Source: DLAJ01 sp023663615 (lineage in GTDB: Bacteria > Bacillota > Clostridia > Lachnospirales > Lachnospiraceae). From it: 64,000 nt of DNA. Below are positions 17,283 to 25,076 of this stretch, one piece after another. Within the stretch, counting starts at the first letter, position 1, and every line of letters starts with the position of its first letter. The notes beneath the pieces were generated by a model, which did no database searches, was not told the DNA's origin, and saw nothing but the letters and a program-made list of their open reading frames with translations. A program made the translations under genes and the position numbers. The stretch spans positions 5,654 through 69,653 of the forward strand of contig JAMPHA010000007.1 of assembly GCA_023663615.1 (NCBI GenBank), written 5' to 3'.

Positions 17283-17365
17283 GTGAGTGCCGCGATTGAA
17301 ATCACACAATACATGACAAGCTGCATCTAAAATATAGAACCTTTGCGGCCGATTATAAGATACAG
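17283..17365 (+). pseudogene. Remnant of a vanZ-like gene
   Basis: A 27-bp block identical to vanZ (15782-15808) sits at 17295-17321, with flanking similarity from 17283 (GTGAG start) and a second match, CCTTTGCGGC, at 17340-17349. About 50 bp between the two matches are missing compared with vanZ. No frame is open through it. Confidence 0.7.
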
Positions 17366-17406
17366 TAAGGCAGGATGGTCATTCGCTGAAATGAGGAGGT
17401 GCTTTT

Positions 17407-18612
17407 GTGAACGTTCATGAGATCGATCAGATGAATCAGCATTCCTTGATTGATTTTTTATTCGGGAAAAAGGACATCAAGAGAGAACATAAGGCGGATC
17501 GGGGAAGGACGGCAAAAAGGGACAGCTTTGAGCTAAGCATGGAAGGGGCGGAAATGCTGGCGGAGAACAATCGGCGTGCGGCGACGTCCTGTAACAGGAA
17601 AGTCGATCAGTCGATCGATCTGCTGGCGTATATAGAGGAAGCCAGACGCGCGAACAAAGAGGCGGTAGACCATGCGGGTAACGAGATTAAATCCAATAAC
17701 ATGGATGTTTATCAGGAAACCTATCATGTGTTTAAGAAGGCGTTGATAGATAAGTATACAAAGCTGGCGGATGAGGCAAGGTCCCATGCCGATCCGGAGG
17801 AGTATCTTCTAAAAAAATACCGCAACAAAAGCTGCGCATGGTATGCGGCGGACTTAACCGATCGGGAACGGGAGATCGCATATCATTATGAGCGCCAGAT
17901 GCTGGAGACAGGTACGATCAAAGGGGTGCAGTTTCAGGATTCTCTGTTTCGGGGCATTTTAGTGAAAGAGGAGACGGACATCGCCAGAGTGGCTTTTAAC
18001 AGGCAGATGGTGAACGCGCAGATCGGCAATATCTTTCAGGAGAACGGGATTGAGCTGCGGGAAGGCGAGCAGTGTGTCTTTTCCGTCGATCCGTATTCTT
18101 ATCGCATTTCGGTTTCGGGCGTTGAGGAAGAAATGAGACTGCGGATGGAAAACGCCTTAAACGTAGGAGAAAATGGAAAAAATTTGTTTTTTCATATCTA
18201 CCATTGCGCCGTGCAGGATGGAGCGAACAGCAGGCAGGTAACGGAAGACGGTTCGCTCAAACATCAGGTATATCAGGATGTCCTTCAATATACGGGACTG
18301 GAGTTAAATGCATTGGAGGAACGGGGCGGATCGTACTATACAAAGGAAGGAAAAGACATTTGCGGGATCGTCTGCACTGCGATCGATGCTTCTCCCGAAA
18401 TTCCGGTTTCTTTTAAGCCGCAGATGCAGGAAGCGGTCTGCGGAAGAATTCATGAATTAGCCGGGAAAGACAGGGATACGGTCAGGGATATGATTCTTCG
18501 GATTGGCTATTCGGAGGACGAATTGGTGGAAAAAGATCAGGACATTTCGTTTTCGATGAAAGCGGAAAGCTTAAGGCGGGCGTTAGAAGGGAAAGATTAC
18601 ATTACCATATAG
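17407..18612 (+). CDS. Hypothetical cytosolic protein, about 400 residues
   Basis: I do not recognise this family. The protein starts with GTG 17407, preceded by an excellent GAGGAGGTG. It has no signal peptide or membrane segment and is rich in charged residues, with a helical N-terminal half (heptad-like stretches around residues 70-140) and a mixed C-terminal half. GMSY-type or catalytic motifs were not found. The gene stands alone between a vanZ remnant and a strong terminator, so it is probably transcribed by itself. Codon use looks like the core genome, not like the AT-rich glycan block. Confidence 0.7.
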   Translation: MNVHEIDQMNQHSLIDFLFGKKDIKREHKADRGRTAKRDSFELSMEGAEMLAENNRRAATSCNRKVDQSIDLLAYIEEARRANKEAVDHAGNEIKSNNMDVYQETYHVFKKALIDKYTKLADEARSHADPEEYLLKKYRNKSCAWYAADLTDREREIAYHYERQMLETGTIKGVQFQDSLFRGILVKEETDIARVAFNRQMVNAQIGNIFQENGIELREGEQCVFSVDPYSYRISVSGVEEEMRLRMENALNVGENGKNLFFHIYHCAVQDGANSRQVTEDGSLKHQVYQDVLQYTGLELNALEERGGSYYTKEGKDICGIVCTAIDASPEIPVSFKPQMQEAVCGRIHELAGKDRDTVRDMILRIGYSEDELVEKDQDISFSMKAESLRRALEGKDYITI

Positions 18613-18680
18613 TTTGTAAAAAGATAAGAAAATACCGGAAAAACGCAGGATTTTCTCGCATTCATGCATATCAGCCGGAA

Positions 18681-18730
18681 ATAAAACGGAAGTACTGGCA
18701 GAATCGGTGCTTCCGTTTTATTGCTTTTTT
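18681..18730 (+). terminator. Rho-independent terminator
   Basis: A 17-bp stem (ATAAAACGGAAG ... CTTCCGTTTTAT) with two wobble pairs, followed by TTGCTTTTTTT. It ends the 17407 transcript. Confidence 0.8.
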
Positions 18731-18860
18731 TCTTATTTCATATTACAATGAATAAATCGGACGTCGAATGTCCGGCGGCTGGGTTTTGCGCGATCGCACA
18801 GCATGCAGGATGCATTTCGCGATCGTCTGTTCATAAAATGATAAAAAAGAGGAGGTTTCG

Positions 18861-19430
18861 ATGGAAACAAAAACAGGATTCCTATTTTTGGCGGACGGAT
18901 TTGAGATGATCGAGGCGCTGACGGTCGTTGACTTGTGCAGGCGCGCGGGGGTTCCGATCAAGACGGTTTCGATCATGGGAAAAAAGGAAGTGAAAAGCTC
19001 TCACAGCGTCATCGTGACGGCGGATATACTGTATGAGGAGGCGGATTTTGCATCGGCATCCATGTTGATTCTGCCGGGCGGCAAGCTGGGGACAGAACAT
19101 CTGGAGGCATATGAGCCCCTCATGGAACGTCTGGACGAGTGGAATGGAGCGGGGAAAGACATTGCCGCGATCTGCGCCGCGCCGAGCATTTTTGCGCACA
19201 GAGGTTATCTTAAAGGAAAGGACGCGTGTTCATATCCGAGTTTTGAGGAACACCTTACAGCCGGGGGCGCGCGTGTCAACCAAAACGAGGTCACTGTGAG
19301 CGGGCATATGATTATGGCGCGCGGCATGGGCTGCTCGATTCCGTTCGGACTTGCGATCGTGGAGCACTTTGCCGGAAAAGAAACCGCGGAGAAGATCAAA
19401 ACAAGCATCGTGTATGAGCAGAGAGCGTAA
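18861..19430 (+). CDS. DJ-1/PfpI family protein
   Basis: A 189-residue protein of the DJ-1/YajL branch: a flavodoxin-like fold with the nucleophile-elbow Cys in DIAAICAAPSIFA and a conserved Glu early (GFEMIEAL). ILPGGKLGTEHL and SGHMIMARGMG are also family signatures. Members act as glyoxalase III or as protein deglycase/chaperones in oxidative and carbonyl stress. Length matches the family. The start ATG has AAGAGGAGG 7 bases upstream. A GC-rich palindromic stretch (18785-18825) with CGATCG repeats lies in the upstream gap. The gene is followed at a 39-bp distance by a metal exporter, perhaps in the same transcript. Confidence 0.88.
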   Translation: METKTGFLFLADGFEMIEALTVVDLCRRAGVPIKTVSIMGKKEVKSSHSVIVTADILYEEADFASASMLILPGGKLGTEHLEAYEPLMERLDEWNGAGKDIAAICAAPSIFAHRGYLKGKDACSYPSFEEHLTAGGARVNQNEVTVSGHMIMARGMGCSIPFGLAIVEHFAGKETAEKIKTSIVYEQRA

Positions 19431-19469
19431 ATTGAAAAATTTTATCAGAATTGTCCCAAAAGGAGTTTT

Positions 19470-20327
19470 ATGTTAGATGTATTGTTGGACGCTGTGATCG
19501 ACAGCTTAAAGATTCTGCCGTTTCTGTTCCTTGCCTATCTTGCGATGGAATGGATCGAGAGCAGGGAGAGCGAGAGAACCGTGCGCATGATCCGGAAAAG
19601 CGGCAGGTTCGGACCGGTCGTCGGCGGTGTGCTCGGCATTTTGCCGCAGTGCGGGTTTTCTGCGGCGGCGGCGAACCTATACGCGGGGCGCGTCATCACG
19701 ATCGGTACGCTGCTTGCTGTGTTCTTGTCCACCTCGGATGAAATGCTGCCGATTCTTTTTTCGGAAACCGCAAACGGTCTTTCCGCGGTCGTGATCGTCA
19801 AGATTCTTGCGCTGAAAGCGGGAATCGGTATGCTGGCCGGTCTGCTGGTGGACGCCGCAGTGCGAAAAAATCATGCGGACGGGGACGGACTGCACATTCA
19901 TGATCTGTGCGAACACGACCACTGCCACTGTGAAAAAGGCATTTTGTATTCGGCGGCGGTGCATACGGCGCAGATGATCGGTTTTATTTTTGCCGTGACG
20001 CTGGCACTCGGCGTACTGATTCATTTCGTCGGAGAGGATACGATTTCCGCGCTGATCTTAAACAGACCGGTACTCGGCGAACTGCTTGCCGGACTGGTGG
20101 GACTGATCCCGAACTGCGCGGCGTCGGTCGTTTTAACGCAGCTTTATGTGCAGGGCGCCATGGGCGGCGGCGCGATGATGGCGGGACTGTTCGTGTCCGC
20201 GGGAGTCGGCATTTTAGTGTTGTGCAGAACGAATCACCGTAAAAAAGAAAATGTGTGGATCGTTTCATTATTATATGTGATCGGCGTGACGGCGGGAATG
20301 CTTGTCAGCGCGCTGGGATGGCTATAG
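19470..20327 (+). CDS. Putative heavy-metal/arsenic exporter (ArsP_2 family)
   Basis: A 285-residue polytopic membrane protein with two homologous halves: GILPQCGFSAAAANLY and GLIPNCAASVVLTQLY both carry the family's P-x-C motif, as expected of an inverted or tandem repeat. A His/Cys-rich loop (LHIHDLCEHDHCHC, about residues 139-152) lies between the halves and suggests metal binding. The family is annotated as putative manganese or arsenic transporters. ATG 19470 is preceded by AAAGGAG. A hairpin follows the gene. Confidence 0.82.
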   Translation: MLDVLLDAVIDSLKILPFLFLAYLAMEWIESRESERTVRMIRKSGRFGPVVGGVLGILPQCGFSAAAANLYAGRVITIGTLLAVFLSTSDEMLPILFSETANGLSAVVIVKILALKAGIGMLAGLLVDAAVRKNHADGDGLHIHDLCEHDHCHCEKGILYSAAVHTAQMIGFIFAVTLALGVLIHFVGEDTISALILNRPVLGELLAGLVGLIPNCAASVVLTQLYVQGAMGGGAMMAGLFVSAGVGILVLCRTNHRKKENVWIVSLLYVIGVTAGMLVSALGWL

Positions 20328-20337
20328 GGTGAGAAGT

Positions 20338-20364
20338 AGAATGCCCAAAGTGCGGGCATTCTTC
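20338..20364 (+). terminator. Hairpin after the metal-exporter gene
   Basis: AGAATGCCC/GGGCATTCT, 9-bp perfect stem with a 7-base loop, but only a short T stretch, so termination may be partial. Confidence 0.5.
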
Positions 20365-20403
20365 ATCGTGGCAATAGGCTGGGGATAGGAACAGGAGGAA
20401 ACC

Positions 20404-21273
20404 ATGAGAGACTATGTGATCGCAACAGAAAGTAACGCGGATTTGGAGGCGGCGTATGTAAAAGAGCATGACATCTGTGTCATACCGCACTATTACACGC
20501 TGGACGACGACATGTACGGCGAGGAGAAGGAGCTGACGCCGCACGAATTTTATGATGAGATGCGCGCGGGCAAAAAGGCGGGAACGATGGCGAGCAATCC
20601 GGCGGTGATCTTGGACCGCTTTGAAAAAATTGCGAATGACGGGAAAGATATTTTGTTCATCAGTTTTTCTTCCGCGTTAAGCTCCGGCATCAACAATATC
20701 AAAAACGGCGCTGACGAAGTGATGGAAGCGCATCCGGAAATGAAGATCGAGGTGATCGACACGCTGTCGGCTTCTGCGGGCGAGGCGATGATGATCCGCA
20801 AGGCGGTTGAAATGCGCGCGCAGGGAAAGAGCATGGACGAGACAGCGGCATGGGTGAGGGAAAATGTCAAATATCTGTGTGCGCTTTTTACGGTGGAAGA
20901 TTTACAGTATCTCTACCGCGGCGGACGCCTGAGCAGATCGTCCGCAATCTTAGGCGGCATGATCAATATCAAACCGGTCCTGCATATCAATGACGAAGGA
21001 AAGCTTGTGCCGCTTGAGAAAGTCCGGGGACGCAAAAAATCATTGGCAGTCCTTTTGGACCGCATGGAAGAACAGATCGGTTCTTTCCGCGACAGGCAGA
21101 TCATGCCCTCCGTTATTCACGGGGACTGCGAGGAGGATGCCAATGCGGTCGCACAGCAGATGAAAGAGCGTTTCGGTTTTGCGGATGTGCATGTTTCGCA
21201 GATCGGACCGAGCATCGGCGCGCATTCCGGTCCGGGAACGATCGGATTGCTCTTTCTGGGAGAAAAACGCTGA
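20404..21273 (+). CDS. DegV family fatty-acid-binding protein
   Basis: A 289-residue DegV protein. DegV proteins bind fatty acids and act as FakB-type subunits that present them to the FakA kinase. Features: an N-terminal strand ending in ESNADL, ISFSSALSSGINN (fatty-acid carboxylate-binding Ser/Thr region), DTLSASAGEAMM, LQYLYRGGRLSRSSA and the C-terminal IGPSIGAHSGPGTIG. The start ATG has AGGAGG 6 bases upstream. No FakA gene is nearby, so a kinase elsewhere in the genome would be needed. Confidence 0.9.
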   Translation: MRDYVIATESNADLEAAYVKEHDICVIPHYYTLDDDMYGEEKELTPHEFYDEMRAGKKAGTMASNPAVILDRFEKIANDGKDILFISFSSALSSGINNIKNGADEVMEAHPEMKIEVIDTLSASAGEAMMIRKAVEMRAQGKSMDETAAWVRENVKYLCALFTVEDLQYLYRGGRLSRSSAILGGMINIKPVLHINDEGKLVPLEKVRGRKKSLAVLLDRMEEQIGSFRDRQIMPSVIHGDCEEDANAVAQQMKERFGFADVHVSQIGPSIGAHSGPGTIGLLFLGEKR

Positions 21274-21305
21274 ACGCCGTTCAAGATCAAAACTAAAAAT
21301 TTCCA

Positions 21306-21334
21306 ACATATTTTTTTCGCCCAAGTTCATACTA
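21306..21334 (+). promoter_or_regulatory. Sigma-G-like sporulation promoter candidate
   Basis: CATACTA at 21328-21334 matches the sigma-F/G -10 consensus, with ACATA 17 bp upstream as a -35 element. It lies upstream of the spore-protein gene, as expected for forespore expression. Confidence 0.55.
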
Positions 21335-21388
21335 AGACCAAGATAAGCGATACAAAACACTTTGATGTCGGTTCTCGAAAAAGAAACG

Positions 21389-21419
21389 TTCAGATAAGTG
21401 AGCGTATCACTTATCTGAA
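21389..21419 (+). promoter_or_regulatory. Perfect hairpin in the leader of the spore-protein gene
   Basis: TTCAGATAAGTGA/TCACTTATCTGAA, 13 bp with a 5-base loop, no T run. It lies between the proposed promoter and the ATG, so it may stabilise the mRNA. Confidence 0.55.
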
Positions 21420-21467
21420 AATAGAGGCCCATTGGGGGAAAAAAGGAAAAGTTGGAGGTGAAAAACA

Positions 21468-21665
21468 ATGGCAAACAGCAAGTCTAAGATGGAAGTTCCT
21501 GAGGCTAAGGCAGCGATGGATCGTTTCAAAACGGAGGTTGCTTCTGAGTTAGGTGTCAACCTGAAGGAAGGCTATAACGGCGACTTGACATCCAAGGAAG
21601 CTGGTTCTATCGGCGGTGAGATGGTAAGACGTATGATCAAGAAGCAGGAAGAGTCCATGAAATAA
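21468..21665 (+). CDS. Small acid-soluble spore protein, alpha/beta type
   Basis: A 65-residue DNA-binding protein that coats and protects DNA in the spore core. The germination-protease cleavage region is visible (FKTEVASELGV), and the second conserved block reads GYNGDLTSKEAGSIGGEMVRR. Length and both blocks are typical. ATG 21468 follows GGAGGTG. It has a sigma-G-like promoter upstream and a strong terminator downstream, so it is a single-gene unit. Its presence is the clearest evidence in the window that the organism forms endospores. Confidence 0.95.
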   Translation: MANSKSKMEVPEAKAAMDRFKTEVASELGVNLKEGYNGDLTSKEAGSIGGEMVRRMIKKQEESMK

Positions 21666-21708
21666 GCCGCGCACAAAACGCGTTGACAGAATGAACATGG
21701 AGTGATCC

Positions 21709-21737
21709 GGGCGCCCCGAATTTTCGGGGCGCCTTTT
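21709..21737 (+). terminator. Terminator of the spore-protein gene
   Basis: GGCGCCCCGAA/TTCGGGGCGCC, 11-bp GC-rich stem with a tiny loop, followed by TTTT. Confidence 0.85.
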
Positions 21738-21753
21738 GCGCCGTATGGACTTC

Positions 21754-21809
21754 GGGTGCCGAAAGCCCTGCGGTCTGCCGGATAACGTTGATAAACAGAA
21801 CCTTTGGCG
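21754..21809. repeat. Copy 1 of a dispersed repeat of about 55 bp
   Basis: Related to 56941-56991: both contain AAAGCC, TGC...CTGC, TAACGTTGATAA, AC and TTTGG/TTTTG in the same order and spacing. Directly after it (21810-21838) part of the sequence (GGGTGCCG, GGTCTGCCG) recurs once more. Confidence 0.5.
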
Positions 21810-21848
21810 TCCGGGTGCCGGGGGTCTGCCGCATCCCCGAAACAATTC

Positions 21849-21877
21849 TTGTCATAAAGAGCTAAAATGAGTATAAT
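21849..21877 (+). promoter_or_regulatory. Sigma-A promoter of the NMT1-like ABC operon
   Basis: TTGTCA, 17-bp spacer, TATAAT. The leader to ATG 22003 is about 120 bases and contains a small AAAAATC/GATTTTT hairpin; no known riboswitch class was recognised in it. Confidence 0.7.
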
Positions 21878-22002
21878 TGTGTCATGTGAATGAAAAAACA
21901 TACGCGGGAAACGGCGGAAAGTGTAAAAAATCAAAGATTTTTCAATCGCGGATTTGTGCCGGCGCCAGACTCGCAGGTTATGAGAAAGGCATGGTTGTTA
22001 AA

Positions 22003-23055
22003 ATGAAAAAACGGATGGCATGGCTGCTTGCGGGATTGCTTCTTTTAAGCGCACTGACAGGATGCGGAAATGAGAAAGAGGACCGCGCGCCGGGTGATGC
22101 GCAGCAGACCCGGGAGGATACGCTGCCGGGGGATGGCGGACAGCAGGAGGACGGCACGCGGGCGCTGGTCCGCGTCGGCTCCTTAAAAGGTCCCACATCT
22201 ATGGGACTGGTGTGGCTGATGGACAGGCAGGAGCAGGGGCTTGCGCAGAATGAATATACCTTTACGATGGAAGCAACGGCGGATATGCTGCTTCCGAAAG
22301 TCATTTCCGGCGAGCTGGATCTGGTGCTCGTGCCGGCGAATGTCGCATCCGTGCTGTACCATAAAACGGAGGGCGGCGTGTCGGTCATCGACATCAACAC
22401 GCTCGGCGTACTCTATCTGGTGTCGGCGGATCAAAGCGTTTCCGAAATGGAGGACTTAAAAGGGCGGACGATTTATCTGACCGGCATGGGGACAACGCCC
22501 GATTTTGTGCTGCAATATCTGCTTGCCGAGAACGGGATCGCGCTCTCGGACGTGACGCTGGAGTATAAGGCGGAGGCGGCGGAGGTTGCCGCTTATCTTG
22601 CGGAGAATCCGGAGGCGGTCGGACTTCTGCCCCAGCCCTATGTGACGGCGCTTTCCATACAAAATCCTGACATTGTGCCGGTACTGGATACGACTGCGGA
22701 GTGGGAAAAGGTGCAGGGGGAATCCGGCGGTATGCTTGTCACGGGCGTGACGGTCGTGCGGAATGAATTTTTGGCGGCGCATCCCGACGCGGTCGCGGCA
22801 TTTTTGGAGGAACACAGCGAATCTGCGGATTACGCGAATGAGAATGTGTCCGGGGCGGCTGCGCTTGTGGAGCATTTCGGTATCGTGGAAAAAGCGGCGG
22901 TAGCCGAAAAGGCGCTGCCATATTGCAACATCACCTGCATGACGGGGGAGGAGATGCGGTCGGCGCTGTCCGGCTATCTGACCGTGCTTTCGGGATTTGA
23001 CGCTTCGTTTATCGGCGGCGGCGTCCCGGAGGATGCGTTTTATTATCTTCCGTAA
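22003..23055 (+). CDS. NMT1/THI5-like ABC substrate-binding lipoprotein
   Basis: A 350-residue solute-binding protein. The signal peptide ends in a lipobox (SALTGC), so the mature protein is lipid-anchored outside the membrane. A charged, Asp/Gly-rich linker follows. The fold is of the NMT1/SsuA type: VRVGSLKGPTSMGLVWL, SGELDLVLVPANVASVLY, LKGRTIYLTGMGTTPDFVLQYLL and a long helical end. The ligand is unknown; this family carries thiamine precursors, sulfonates or nitrate. ATG 22003 is preferred with GAAAGG 13 bases upstream, a spacing also seen at 23086, 50442 and 53187; ATG 21991 is the alternative. Confidence 0.85.
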   Translation: MKKRMAWLLAGLLLLSALTGCGNEKEDRAPGDAQQTREDTLPGDGGQQEDGTRALVRVGSLKGPTSMGLVWLMDRQEQGLAQNEYTFTMEATADMLLPKVISGELDLVLVPANVASVLYHKTEGGVSVIDINTLGVLYLVSADQSVSEMEDLKGRTIYLTGMGTTPDFVLQYLLAENGIALSDVTLEYKAEAAEVAAYLAENPEAVGLLPQPYVTALSIQNPDIVPVLDTTAEWEKVQGESGGMLVTGVTVVRNEFLAAHPDAVAAFLEEHSESADYANENVSGAAALVEHFGIVEKAAVAEKALPYCNITCMTGEEMRSALSGYLTVLSGFDASFIGGGVPEDAFYYLP

Positions 23056-23085
23056 GCCGATGCTTTAGAAAGGCATATTGATTTC

Positions 23086-24450
23086 ATGAAAAAAACAATT
23101 TCCCGTGCGGCGGTCATCCTGTTCTGGCTGACCGTCTGGCAGGCCGCCGCCGTCCGGGTCGATAACCGTATATTGCTTGCCGGACCGATCGAGGTTTGCG
23201 CGCGGCTTGGAGAAGAGCTGCGGCAGACTTCCTTTTACGCCTCCGTGGCGGGTTCACTCGCGCGTATCATGGCGGGGTTCGGGATCGGTATGGCTGCGGG
23301 CGTCGCGATCGGGGCGTGCGCGTTTTTTTGGCGCGCGTTAAAGCAATTGCTGGAGCCGGTCGTTTTGGCAATGAAATCTGTTCCGGTTGCCGCGTTTGTG
23401 ATTTTGGTTCTGATCTGGAGCGGTTCCAAAAACCTGGCGGTTCCGATTTCTTTTCTCGTTGTCTTTCCCTATTTTTATATTCATACGCTCACCGGGCTTG
23501 CCGAGACGGACCGTGATCAGCTTGCGTTTGCACGTGTGTGCGGCATGAGGCGTCTCAACAGGCTTTTGTACGTGTATCGTCCGGCGCTCGCGCCGTATCT
23601 GCTCAGCGCGGCGCGCGTTACGGTCGGCATGGGCTTTAAGTCCGGCATCGCGGCGGAGGTAATCGGCATTCCGGAGCCTGCGATCGGCACGAGGCTCTAC
23701 ATGTCCAAGGTCTATCTGGACACGGCGGGCGTGCTGGCGTGGACGGTCGTTGTGGTGCTGCTCAGCTTCCTGTGCGAAAAAATCATGCTCTTTTTACTGC
23801 GGGCGCTTTTTACGATGCACGGTAAGCCGCTGCCGGGGCGGATAAAGAGCGGCGTGAAAGCGTATGCAAGGCAGGATGCGCAGGGCGTCACGATCCCCGC
23901 CATGCGAAAGACCTATCAGGGAAAAACCGTCGTCGATCTGCCGGGGATGCGCATACAAAAAGGCGGGCGGATCGCCCTTGCGGGAGAATCGGGAAGCGGT
24001 AAGACAACGTGGCTTAAGCTGGTGATGGGACTTGTACAGCCGGACGGGGAGACGGCGGAATGTGCACCGCCGCGCATTGCGCCCGCCTTTCAGGAGGATT
24101 GTCTTTTTATGACGGAGACGGCGGCGGACAATGTGCGCATGGTCTGTGACGCGCGGGATGCGGGGCGGATACGGGACTGTCTGGAACAAATCCTTCCGGC
24201 AGGCGTATCCGGTCGGTGCGTATCGGAATTAAGCGGCGGTATGTGCAGGAGAGTCGCGGTTGCGCGCGCCGTGCTGGCAGGCGGCGATCTTATTCTTTTA
24301 GACGAACCGTTTCGCGGATTGGACGCGGAAAATAAAAAAAAGCTGGCGGCTTTCATCCTGCAAAATCAGGCGGACAGGGTGTTGATCTTTACGGCGCACG
24401 ACGAGGCGGAGGCGGCGCTTCTGGAACCGGAAAAAACGGTCGCTCTGTGA
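23086..24450 (+). CDS. Fused ABC permease and ATP-binding protein (SsuC-SsuB-like)
   Basis: A 454-residue fusion of two subunits that are normally separate. Residues 1-250 are a BPD-type permease: several membrane segments, with the coupling-helix region around LAFARVCGMRRLNRLLYVYRPALAPYL. Residues about 270-454 are an ABC ATPase: Walker A GESGSGKTT, signature LSGGMCRRVAVARAV, Walker B LILLDEPFRGLD, switch His in TAHDEAE. The ATPase is short (about 185 residues) and starts directly with a strand. It works with the lipoprotein just upstream as an importer; one gene then supplies both halves of a homodimeric transporter. Confidence 0.87.
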   Translation: MKKTISRAAVILFWLTVWQAAAVRVDNRILLAGPIEVCARLGEELRQTSFYASVAGSLARIMAGFGIGMAAGVAIGACAFFWRALKQLLEPVVLAMKSVPVAAFVILVLIWSGSKNLAVPISFLVVFPYFYIHTLTGLAETDRDQLAFARVCGMRRLNRLLYVYRPALAPYLLSAARVTVGMGFKSGIAAEVIGIPEPAIGTRLYMSKVYLDTAGVLAWTVVVVLLSFLCEKIMLFLLRALFTMHGKPLPGRIKSGVKAYARQDAQGVTIPAMRKTYQGKTVVDLPGMRIQKGGRIALAGESGSGKTTWLKLVMGLVQPDGETAECAPPRIAPAFQEDCLFMTETAADNVRMVCDARDAGRIRDCLEQILPAGVSGRCVSELSGGMCRRVAVARAVLAGGDLILLDEPFRGLDAENKKKLAAFILQNQADRVLIFTAHDEAEAALLEPEKTVAL

Positions 24451-24491
24451 ACGGAAAAGGCTGCCGCAGAGAACAATCCGTTTTGCATGGC

Positions 24492-24520
24492 TTGACTTTA
24501 TAAAATTTTTAGATTATGAT
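24492..24520 (+). promoter_or_regulatory. Sigma-A promoter of the small lipoprotein gene
   Basis: TTGACT, 17-bp spacer, TATGAT. It lies 66 bp ahead of ATG 24586; a small hairpin (GAGCGC/GCGCTC, 24531-24547) follows. Confidence 0.65.
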
Positions 24521-24585
24521 AGAGACGTTTGAGCGCTTCCGGCGCTCGGACGGATACCATAGGAAACTTGAGGAGGGTAAAGTAC

Positions 24586-24784
24586 ATGAAGAAGAAACTG
24601 GCAAGAGCGGGCAGCGGTCGCAGCAATGATGATGATGGTAGCGCTGAGTGCCGTAGGATGCGGTAAGAAGGTTGAGTGTGATTTCTGCGGAGAAATGAAG
24701 AAGTGCAAGACCGAGACATTCTTTGGCGAGGAGATCCATTACTGCAGCGATTGCGAAGCGGAGATTAACGCTTTGTTCCAGTAA
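24586..24784 (+). pseudogene. Small zinc-ribbon-like lipoprotein gene interrupted by a one-base frameshift
   Basis: From ATG 24586 (AGGAGG 9 bases upstream) the frame reads MKKKLARA, then runs to a stop after 25 codons. Dropping one G from the GGG at 24609-24611 restores a clean 65-residue protein: a signal peptide with lipobox SAVGC, then CDFCGEMKKCKT and YCSDCEAEIN, four Cys in C-x2-C pairs as for a zinc ribbon, ending at 24784. Promoter, ribosome site and terminator are all intact, so either the sequence has an error, the gene was recently broken, or a programmed shift occurs. Too short to stand out as an ORF. Confidence 0.75.
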
Positions 24785-24837
24785 TCCAACGCGGGATTCC
24801 GGAATGAAAAGGAAAAGAAGAATCCAGATCAGAGAGA

Positions 24838-24870
24838 GGCAGCGGACGGAAACGGCCGCTGCCTTTTTTT
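24838..24870 (+). terminator. Rho-independent terminator
   Basis: GGCAGCGG/CCGCTGCC with a 10-base loop, followed by seven T. It closes the small lipoprotein unit. Confidence 0.85.
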
Positions 24871-25006
24871 GCGCGGCAGGCAGAGAAGCAAAGTGTTTCC
24901 GGAGCCGTTATCGTGCTTGCACGAGCGGAGGCACAGGAAAATCTGCGCCGCGCTTTTGTACCGCGCTTTTGTACTGAAAAAAATACTGGTCTTTTCAGGA
25001 AAACTA

Positions 25007-25015
25007 TGCTATACT
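25007..25015 (+). promoter_or_regulatory. Extended -10 promoter candidate of the tig operon
   Basis: TGC followed by TATACT (extended -10 type), about 60 bp ahead of ATG 25077. The -35 element is weak. Confidence 0.45.
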
Positions 25016-25076
25016 TTTACAATGACTATGCGTATGGGGTTAGATGCCCAGCGGTATGAAGGAGGAAAAACGCAAA

